Made by a program: the position numbers and the translations under genes
Assembly: GCA_963754335.1 (NCBI GenBank)
Contig: CAVWFQ010000009.1
Coordinates: 310,001 to 374,000, forward strand
Source of the DNA: JBBSDP01 sp963754335
GTDB taxonomy: Bacteria > Planctomycetota > Phycisphaerae > Tepidisphaerales > Tepidisphaeraceae
Length of the DNA: 64,000 nucleotides
Reading direction: 5' to 3'
Shown: piece by piece, positions 57,661 to 64,000 of the stretch
Layout of the letters: each line of letters opens with the position of its first letter
How positions within the stretch are numbered: position 1 is the stretch's first letter
The notes under the pieces: generated by a model
What the model saw: the letters and a program-made list of their open reading frames with translations, nothing else
Database searches by the model: none
Told to the model about the DNA's origin: nothing

Positions 57661-59433
57661 CTAAGCGATCTGTTTCAACCGATTCGCCCGCGTGGCGCGC
57701 TGAATCCCCGGTACGACATAATCCCGCGCCACCGCGTCCCAGCTCATCTGGTTGGCCAGCGCATAACCGCGCTCGATGAATTTCTCGAATTCCGCCGGCG
57801 TTCGCGGCAGGCGCTCGAATAGCTCAGCGGCCACTTTCTTCGCGACCGTGTGCTCGACCTGATCGCGCTGTGGCTGGCCGATGTTCATGAGCTGTTCCGG
57901 GCGCAGCGATTTGTCCGGAAGCTCGGTGTAATCGGCAACGATGACGTTGGGCGTGGTCCCGTCGGCGGCCTTGGCGACGAAGCCGGCGCAGCCGCAGATG
58001 TTGGTGAAGACACAGATTCCGCCGAAGCTGATCGGCTCGACCTGCGCGATTCCAAACGGCTCGTAAATGCTCTGGCCAAACTCGGCATCGGAGCCCTTGC
58101 GGATATCCATGAATTCCATGTCCGCCGGCATGCGCAGGCCGCACAGCTTCTGCTCAAATCCGAATTGGTTGATAAAGACCACCTTGAGATTGCGGCTCTG
58201 GGCGTTGAACTCCTGCACGCCGAGGTAATAGGCCGCCTCCCCGCCCGACAAATCGGGCGGGCCTTCGCGATGGGCGACGGGCCAGTGATATGCTGCCTCC
58301 ATTTTCCGAATGTCATCGCCGCGGCGCGCGGGTACTTCGGTGCTGAGCGTGAATAACACGGCTGATTCGTTGCGCTCGCGCAGACGGGTTTCGAGTTGCT
58401 CGAGCACGCGCAGGTCACGCCACAGCCCTTTGCTGGGGACGAGCCGCGTTACGTGCGTAAAGACATAATCCGGCTCAAATTTCAGAATCGCTTTGCAATA
58501 GCTTCGAAGTTTCTGCCGGCTGGCCATTTTTTCGGCGACGCTGATCTTCCAGTGGGGGACCCCGTTATAGGCGACCTGCGCATCGACATTCACGAAATCG
58601 GGGCCGAGAAAGCGGATTTCCTTGAGCGTGTAATCGCCGACGGCGAAGATCCCGTCGCAATAACGCGCGGTTTTGATCAGGCTGTGCTTGTAAAAGCCGC
58701 TCTGGTCGCCGAATACGTCCTCGACGAAATGACCGCGCGCCATGGCGGCGCTCATCACATTGTAAAACATCGTGTCATGGCCGGGATGGCCTTCCACGAT
58801 GCGGCGCATCGTCGCGACTTCATGGGCATAGAAGATCGTTTTGAAATTGGACCTGTCCCCCTCCATGATCGCCGCCAGCGCCGTCGGCATGCCCATGTAC
58901 TCGTGCGAGAGGATGATGCACGGCTCAACCGACGACGTCGCCCCCAGGGCGTGCAGCGCGGCGATGGCCGGTTGTGCCAGACGCATATATTGCTCGAAAT
59001 CCCAGATATGCTCGTACTTGGCGCTTTCGATCCCGTACTGTTTCCAAAGTTGATACTTGAAGGCGCCGATCTGCTCCTTGTCATAATTGCTGACGTCGAT
59101 CAGCAGGATTTCCGGGGTGCTGATCGCGCCCGTCTCCTTGTCCACGAAGCGCCGCCGGCCGTAGACAATTCCAACGTCGTAGGTCTGCTCGATTTCCCGG
59201 AAGCGGGCCGCCAGCGGAGAGCGATAGAGGCTGTCCAGGCTGCTGTAGAGCACTTCCCCTTCGGGCCCCAGGCGATGCTCTCCCTTTTCATCCGACGGCC
59301 AGAACGGACCCACGAGAATATTGCGCGGGGCAGCGGCCAGATAAACCTTGCTCGTGAGCAATCCGTGCAGAACCGCGCCGATGCCGCCGATTTTCTGAAT
59401 TGCTTCGTGGGTGACGTGAACGACGGTTTGCAT
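57661..59433 (-). CDS. Glycogen/starch synthase-like GT-B glycosyltransferase
   Basis: 590 residues, intact. The N-terminus has VHVTHEAIQKIGGIGAVLHG, like the glycogen synthase VGGLGDV nucleotide-sugar loop. The C-terminal domain has a GT-B phosphate-binding pattern (SIYEPFGIAQVEPISFGGIC, then VFTNICGCAGFV). The domain between is long and carries FYAHEVATMRRIVEGHPGHD and VYGRRRFVDK. I place it in the GT5/GT3-like superfamily; no glgB/glgC neighbours exist here, so it may make a different glucan or act in glycoconjugate synthesis. It converges with the PEP-CTERM gene with a 42-bp gap. Confidence 0.75.
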   Translation of the reverse strand: MQTVVHVTHEAIQKIGGIGAVLHGLLTSKVYLAAAPRNILVGPFWPSDEKGEHRLGPEGEVLYSSLDSLYRSPLAARFREIEQTYDVGIVYGRRRFVDKETGAISTPEILLIDVSNYDKEQIGAFKYQLWKQYGIESAKYEHIWDFEQYMRLAQPAIAALHALGATSSVEPCIILSHEYMGMPTALAAIMEGDRSNFKTIFYAHEVATMRRIVEGHPGHDTMFYNVMSAAMARGHFVEDVFGDQSGFYKHSLIKTARYCDGIFAVGDYTLKEIRFLGPDFVNVDAQVAYNGVPHWKISVAEKMASRQKLRSYCKAILKFEPDYVFTHVTRLVPSKGLWRDLRVLEQLETRLRERNESAVLFTLSTEVPARRGDDIRKMEAAYHWPVAHREGPPDLSGGEAAYYLGVQEFNAQSRNLKVVFINQFGFEQKLCGLRMPADMEFMDIRKGSDAEFGQSIYEPFGIAQVEPISFGGICVFTNICGCAGFVAKAADGTTPNVIVADYTELPDKSLRPEQLMNIGQPQRDQVEHTVAKKVAAELFERLPRTPAEFEKFIERGYALANQMSWDAVARDYVVPGIQRATRANRLKQIA

Positions 59434-59794
59434 GATTAAACGTCCTTGTTTTGTGGGTTAAGCAGCTCGGCGCCGACGAATCGTGGGTGGGGATGGAAAA
59501 ACGTCATGGCCCGCTTCCGAACGGTCTAACAACGCGCGATTCGTGAGTCAATTCCCCGAGGGAAACATTGAGCATACCAAATGCGCCGTACGACACGGTT
59601 TAGCCCCGGCGGCCTCGCCGGGCCGTGCGACTTTGAACTGAACGAACGTTTACGAACAGGAAACGACTCGGAAGACGCTGTATCCCACGGTGAGCGCCGC
59701 GAGGCCGCGGCGGCTGAACTTCCATTCGAAGTCTCCTCGCGTTTTTGTCGGTCATGATTGCCCCAACCCCGCTTCCGAATAGGATTTGCATTTC
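59434..59794. other. Intergenic region between divergent genes
   Basis: About 360 bp with no accepted gene. A hairpin-forming GC palindrome (GCCCCGGCGGCCTCGCCGGG, about 59603-59622) stands out. Upstream of 59795 is AGGAT as a weak ribosome-binding site. Promoters for the glycosyltransferase and the epimerase-like gene presumably lie here. Confidence 0.45.
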
Positions 59795-60679
59795 ATGGCC
59801 CAAACGCGAACCGGATCATTTCCCATCGGATTTCGCCGCATCCGCGGCGAGTGGCAGCAGGATCTCGATCGGGTAGTCAATTTCGCCCGGGAAAATGATT
59901 TCCCTCTGGTCGATGTCGGGCCTGTCGCCGCGGTCGATTTGCGCCGAATTCTCGACGCCGGGCTGGCGATCGGTTCCGTCGATCTGCTGCGCTGGTCGGA
60001 CCTGGCTTCGTCCGATCCGGGGAAGCGCGCGGATGCGGTAAAAGCAAACCTCAGGCATGTTCGCGATGTGGCGTCGCTTGGAATAAGAACGTTTATGGCT
60101 GTCATGTTGCCGGAGGATTTCACCCGCTCGCGAGAGGAAAATTTCCAATTTGCCGTGGATGGGTGGGGAAAATTGGCGCGGGCGATCGAGCCGCTTGACG
60201 TACGCGTTGCGCTGGAAGGATGGCCGGGCCCGCCACCTTACTTTCCGTCGTTGGTCTGCACGCCGGCCGATTGCCGCGCGGTTTTCGACGCGATCAAATC
60301 TGAGGTGATCGGCATCAATTACGATCCATCGCACTTGGCTCGCATGGGGATCGATCCGCTTCGGTTCCTGAAAGAGTTCGGATCGCGCGTATTTCATTTT
60401 CACGCCAAGGACACCGCGATTCTCGAAGAAAAGCGCTATGAGCATGGGACGTTGCAAACCGCCACTTTCTATCAGCCGCCGCGATGGAGCGGCAATTTCT
60501 GGCGATATGTCCTCCCCGGACGCGGCGTAGTCCCGTGGCGCGATCTTTTCGAGCAACTCGCGAAATCCGGGTACCGCGGAGCGATCAGCATCGAGCTGGA
60601 AGATCTGGATTATTTCGGCACGGAAGCCGGCGAACGCCGGGGATTCATCGAAGCCCGCAATTTTCTGAGCGGTGTTTGA
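59795..60679 (+). CDS. Sugar phosphate isomerase/epimerase-like TIM barrel (AP endonuclease 2 fold)
   Basis: 294 residues from ATG 59795 (MAQTRTGSFPIGFRRIRGEW). Metal-site motifs of the xylose isomerase-like TIM barrel family are visible: RVALEGWPGPPPYFPSL, GINYDPSHLARMG, VFHFHAKDTAIL and GYRGAISIELED, providing Glu, Asp/His, His and Glu ligands. The family isomerises or epimerises sugars. The particular substrate is not readable. It converges with the cysteine desulfurase gene and the two are separated only by a REP-like element. Confidence 0.8.
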   Translation: MAQTRTGSFPIGFRRIRGEWQQDLDRVVNFARENDFPLVDVGPVAAVDLRRILDAGLAIGSVDLLRWSDLASSDPGKRADAVKANLRHVRDVASLGIRTFMAVMLPEDFTRSREENFQFAVDGWGKLARAIEPLDVRVALEGWPGPPPYFPSLVCTPADCRAVFDAIKSEVIGINYDPSHLARMGIDPLRFLKEFGSRVFHFHAKDTAILEEKRYEHGTLQTATFYQPPRWSGNFWRYVLPGRGVVPWRDLFEQLAKSGYRGAISIELEDLDYFGTEAGERRGFIEARNFLSGV

Positions 60680-60697
60680 GCGTGCGTAAAAGCTGCT

Positions 60698-60745
60698 CAC
60701 GCCGGGTCCTGTGGACCCGGATCCGGGCCCGCAGGATCCGGCGTG
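60698..60745. repeat. 48-bp near-palindromic element, copy A (intergenic)
   Basis: The block begins CACGCCGGGTCCTGTGG and ends GGATCCGGCGTG; it is a near-perfect inverted repeat centred on CGGATCCG. It differs at only two bases from copy B at 61135-61182. It lies between the convergent epimerase-like and cysteine desulfurase genes, 8 bp from the stop of the latter, and may act as a bidirectional terminator-like hairpin. Confidence 0.85.
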
Positions 60746-60753
60746 AAGACGGT

Positions 60754-61980
60754 TCAAGCCCCGACAGGCAGTACCGAACGGACTTTTTCAATGATCGCCG
60801 GCAGAATCTCCAGCGTGCGGCCGATCTCCTGCTCGGTGGTGTACCGCGACAAGCTGAAACGAATCGAGCCGTGGGCGAACCGCTCATGAATTCCCATCGC
60901 GCGGAGAATGGGCGAGGGTTCGAGGCTGCCGCTACTGCACGCCGCGCCGGCGGAGGCGCAAATGCCCTTTTCGCTGAGCAGCAGCAAAATTGCTTCGGCT
61001 TCAAGCCGGGCAAAACCAATATTGGTGGTATTGGAAAGACGCTGGTCGGATCGACCGTTCACTGCCGTCGAATCGATTGTTTGAAGGATCTGCGTTTCGA
61101 GGCGGTTGCGGAGGGCCGCCACCCGCGCCGTGATCACGCCGGGTCCTGTGGACCCGGATCCGGGCCCACAGGGTCCGGCGTGGGGGGAACGGGGGATTCC
61201 AACATCACCATTAAGCGACTCGGCGGCAAGTTGAGCGGCTTTTCCAGCACCGACGATGCCCGGCACGTTCTCCGTTCCGCCCCGTCGAGCGTGCTCCTGC
61301 GGCCCACCAATAATCAGCGGCCGAATTCGCATGCCGCGGCGAACGAACAATCCACCAACTCCTTTAGGTCCGTGAAATTTGTGGGCGGCGAGGCTCAGAA
61401 CATCGAGGCCGATCGCAGCCACATCCACCGGGATTTTTCCAACCGCCTGCGTTGCGTCGCAATGAAACGGAATTCGCTTCGCTCGACAGATCGGCGCGAT
61501 CTGCTCGATGGGGAAGAGCACGCCGGTCTCATTGTTGGCCCAAAGGAGTGAAAGCAGCGCCGTCTGATCGTCCAGGGCGGCACCAAGCCGGTCCAGGTCG
61601 AGCGCGCCGCTCTGATCGACGGGGATCTCGACGATCTCGGCGCCTTCCTTCGCGAGTTGAGCGCACAATTCACGCGTTGCCGAGTGCTCGACCGTGCTGG
61701 TCACAATGCGCTTCCGCGGCGCGCGGCCCATGAACAGCCCGCGAATGGCGGTGTTGACGGCTTCGGTCCCGCCGCCGGTGAAACCAATTTCCGATTCGAC
61801 GCAGCCGATCAGAGATGCTACATGTCCGCGCGCCTCATCGATCGCCTGCCGCGCGCGTTGTCCGAAGCGATGGACGCTCGAAGGATTGCCGTACCATTCC
61901 GTGAGATAGGGGAGCATCGCCTCGACCACCTCGGGGGCGGGCATGGTGGTGGCGTTGTTGTCGAGATAGATCAGGGTCAT
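60754..61980 (-). CDS. Cysteine desulfurase (NifS/IscS family) with an inserted 16-residue element
   Basis: PLP enzyme that takes sulfur from cysteine for Fe-S clusters and thio-modification. 408 residues: IYLDNNATTMPAPEVVEAM, Lys201 (AAHKFHGPKG) for PLP, GGTENVPGIVGAGKAA and the catalytic Cys348 (CASAGAACSSGSLEPS). Residues 267-282 (HAGPCGPGSGSTGPGV) are foreign to the family and are encoded exactly by copy B of the 48-bp element, in frame, in the loop before VAALRNRLE. The enzyme may still work because the loop is on the surface in homologues (inference). Confidence 0.92.
   Translation of the reverse strand: MTLIYLDNNATTMPAPEVVEAMLPYLTEWYGNPSSVHRFGQRARQAIDEARGHVASLIGCVESEIGFTGGGTEAVNTAIRGLFMGRAPRKRIVTSTVEHSATRELCAQLAKEGAEIVEIPVDQSGALDLDRLGAALDDQTALLSLLWANNETGVLFPIEQIAPICRAKRIPFHCDATQAVGKIPVDVAAIGLDVLSLAAHKFHGPKGVGGLFVRRGMRIRPLIIGGPQEHARRGGTENVPGIVGAGKAAQLAAESLNGDVGIPRSPHAGPCGPGSGSTGPGVITARVAALRNRLETQILQTIDSTAVNGRSDQRLSNTTNIGFARLEAEAILLLLSEKGICASAGAACSSGSLEPSPILRAMGIHERFAHGSIRFSLSRYTTEQEIGRTLEILPAIIEKVRSVLPVGA
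61135..61182. repeat. 48-bp near-palindromic element, copy B (inside the cysteine desulfurase gene)
   Basis: This copy matches copy A (60698-60745) at 46 of 48 bases and is inserted codon-exactly, so that it encodes 16 residues without shifting the frame. Both arms read CACGCCGG..CCTGTGG..CCCGG. The insertion is like Rickettsia palindromic elements, which also sit in frame in genes. Confidence 0.85.
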
Positions 61981-62028
61981 CGGATGGATTGTACGCCGAC
62001 GAACTCGGAGCCGCGACAGGTTTGATTA

Positions 62029-62088
62029 GTGGCACGGGTTTCCAACCCGTGTCCCCGATCCAAGACACGGGTTGGAAACCCGTGCCAC
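62029..62088. repeat. REPIN-like inverted pair (GGCACGGGTTTCCAACCCGTG)
   Basis: Left unit at 62029-62053 and right unit at 62064-62088 are exact reverse complements (GTGGCACGGGTTTCCAACCC and its mirror), with a 10-bp spacer. It lies in the gap between the MgtA-type ATPase stop and the cysteine desulfurase start, 11 bp from the ATPase stop. Confidence 0.8.
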
Positions 62089-62098
62089 GCTAAAGCAA

Positions 62099-64000
62099 TC
62101 AAATCCATTTCCGCTTCAGGAGCCAGACCTTGATTGTCTGCGTGAGAACGACGTAGCAAAACAGTGTTACGGCGAGGATCGGCCAATACGCGCCCGGCAA
62201 TCGTTTGAGATGGAGGCTCGAGGCGAGAGGGGAAAAGGGAAGCCACATGCCGAATGCCATAATTGCCAGAGAAGTGAGCGTGAGCGGAAGGCTCGCCCAG
62301 CTCTGGAGGAACGGGATCCGGTTGGTCCGGATGACATGAATGATCAGCGTCTGAGTCATCAGCGATTCGACGAGCCAGCCGGTCTGAAACAGGGTGGGGT
62401 CTTTCCAGGAATGGAAGATGAAGAGCATCACGAAATAAGTCGTGTAATCGAAGATGGAGCTGATTGGCCCGATGAAAAGGATGAAGCGGCGAATCTCTTC
62501 GATGTTCCACGGCGCGGCCGCGCGACCTGCTCCTCATCCACCCGGTCGGTCGGGATCGGGACCTGCGAAAAATCGTAGAGAAGATTGTTGGCCAGCAACT
62601 GGATCGGAAGCATCGGAAGAAATGGAAGGAAGGCGCTTGCTCCCAGCACGCTGAACATATTCCCGAAATTGCTGCTGGCTCCCATGCGGATGTATTTCAG
62701 GATGTTGGCGAAGACACGGCGGCCTTCGATCACGCCTTCTTCCAGAACCATCAGGTCCTTTTCGAGGAGGATCAGATCGGCCGACTCCTTGGCGATATCG
62801 ACGGCGGTATCGACCGATATTCCCACGTCGGCGGCCCGCAACGCCGGCGCATCGTTGATCCCGTCCCCCATGAAGCCGACCGTGTGCCCGCGGCTTTGCA
62901 GCGCCTTCACGATCCGCTGCTTGTGGGCGGGGGAGAGGCGGGCAAAAAGCGTCGAAGTTTCGGCGGCCTCAGACAGTTCCGCCTCATCCATCCGCTCGAC
63001 ATCGACGCCGAGCAGGACCTTCCCGGTATCCAGTCCGACTTCTTTGCAGACCTTTCGCGCCACCAGGTCATTGTCGCCGGTGAGCACTTTCACGGTGACG
63101 CCGTGGCGATGCAGGGCCTCGATCGCGGATCGGGTCGTTTCTTTTGGCGGATCGAGAAAGGCGACGTAGCCGCGAAGGACCAGGTCCGTTTCATCGGCCT
63201 TGGAATAGGCGGATTTTTCCGGGACATCGCGGTAGGCGACTGCGAGCACGCGAAATCCTTCGGCGCTGAGCGATTCGTATTCGGCCCTGAGTTCGTCGAG
63301 AACAATCTGCTCCATCGCCTCGACTTCCCCGTTCAGCTCAAAATGCGTGCAACGCCGGTAGATTTCCTCCGGCGCGCCTTTGGCCAGGAGGCGGTTCTGC
63401 CCCTTCGAATTACGAACGACGACGGACATCATCCGCCGCACGAAGTCAAAGGGGATTTCGTCCACTTTGCTCCATCCCGCCACGGAAATTTCGCGATGAT
63501 CGAGAATGGCCCGGTCCAGCACGTTGCGCAGGCCGGTCTGGAAATGGCTGATCAAATAGGCATCGAGCAATACCTCCTCATCCTCCTGCCGCACCACATC
63601 GCAATGCTTCTCGAGGACGACGTGATCCATCGTGAGCGTGCCGGTCTTGTCGGTGCAGAGGACATCCATCGCGCCGAAATTCTGAATGGCGTTGAGCCGC
63701 TTCACGATCACCTTCTTGCGGCTCATGAGGATGGCCCCCTTGGAAAGGCTCACCGAAACGATCATGGGGAGCATTTCCGGAGTGAGCCCGACGGCTACGG
63801 CCAGGGCGAAGAAAAATGCATCGCGCCAATTGTGCTTCGTGAATCCGCTGATCAGAAAAACCAGCGGAACCATCACGAGCATGAACTGGATCATCAGCCA
63901 GGTGAAGCGGTTGATGCCGCGGTCGAAGCTGGTGGTCACCGGCTGGGAAGCCATGCTCTCGGCCATGCTTCCGATGAAGGTGCCCGCGCCGGTGGCGGCG
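62099..64000 (-). CDS. mgtA: Magnesium-transporting P-type ATPase, MgtA-like (5' end outside window; one frameshift)
   Basis: Imports Mg2+ across the inner membrane. The frame is open at the right edge, so the N-terminus lies beyond 64000. Motifs are AVAVGLTPEMLPMIVSVSLS, VIVKRLNAIQNFGAMDVLCT, the phosphorylation site DKTGTLTMD, LLAKGAPEEIYRRC (nucleotide binding) and VGFMGDGINDAPALRAADVG. The last long frame stops at 62428. One missing C near 62515 restores PWNIEEIRRFILFIGPISSI and the final membrane helices, ending VWLLKRKWI at 62099. The TPEMLPM helix is typical of the Mg2+ subgroup. Confidence 0.92.

Noticed and set aside
58396..59439. 347-codon frame antisense to the GT5-like glycosyltransferase
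   Set aside because: The minus strand has clear GT-B motifs; this is a codon-bias shadow.
59600..59803. Small minus-strand ORF in the intergenic region
   Set aside because: Arg-rich, overlaps the hairpin-forming palindrome and has no start signal.

Overview
The window reads as chromosomal DNA from a Planctomycetota bacterium, probably of the Phycisphaerae/Tepidisphaerales type (inference). The evidence is: surface proteins with an N-terminal LE.R-type motif (1301 and 51779), a PEP-CTERM protein, a planctomycete-style prepilin with FSLVELLVVIGIIAVL, an LpxK gene (lipid A, hence an outer membrane), ECF sigma and TPR genes, high GC content, and many palindromic REP/REPIN-like elements between genes.

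Layout. 1-8.8 kb: hypothetical genes, an Ig-repeat surface protein, a SUFU-like remnant, a duplicated SGNH hydrolase whose second half has lost its catalytic residues, then a decayed integration site (serine recombinase tail, intact tRNA-Pro, two damaged tRNA copies). 8.8-11.6 kb (minus): zinc alcohol dehydrogenase, HEAT lipoprotein and murI. 11.7-18 kb (plus): a response regulator, a GspE/PilB-like ATPase, an ECF sigma factor, two GspF/PilC-like platform proteins and three prepilin-like proteins; this is a compact pilus or type II secretion-like operon. 18-23.6 kb: a large membrane protein with an ABC ATPase and an ABC-2 permease. 23.8-34.1 kb (minus): an envelope run of SGNH hydrolase, GluQ-RS, LpxK, a lipoprotein and a giant AsmA/DUF748-like protein. 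34.2-40 kb: a secreted glycoside hydrolase-like protein and a secreted beta-propeller protein. 40-47.8 kb: DUF2252, a TPR protein, orphan HicB, KorAB, a TPR-YggX fusion and FolE. 47.9-57.6 kb: two glycosyltransferases, another SGNH hydrolase, a LE.R-motif protein, a 25-codon mini-gene with its own terminator, a LuxR-type regulator, a prepilin-like protein and a Gly-rich PEP-CTERM protein. 57.6-64 kb: a GT5-like glycosyltransferase, a TIM-barrel epimerase-like protein, cysteine desulfurase and an MgtA-type ATPase that runs off the window.

Sequence quality matters here. About 30 genuine genes appear split into two or more reading frames. At most junctions I worked through, restoring one base in a short homopolymer rejoins a conserved motif. 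I therefore give full gene spans and name the frameshift sites. These look like assembly errors rather than pseudogenes, but reads are needed to prove it.

The most unusual signals are: a 48-bp palindromic element inserted codon-exactly inside the cysteine desulfurase gene, with a 46/48 identical copy next door; tRNA-like copies in which the anticodon arm is replaced by the palindrome GTCGCCGCGGCGAC; and an aromatic-rich 25-codon ORF bracketed by a hairpin and a perfect 13-bp terminator.
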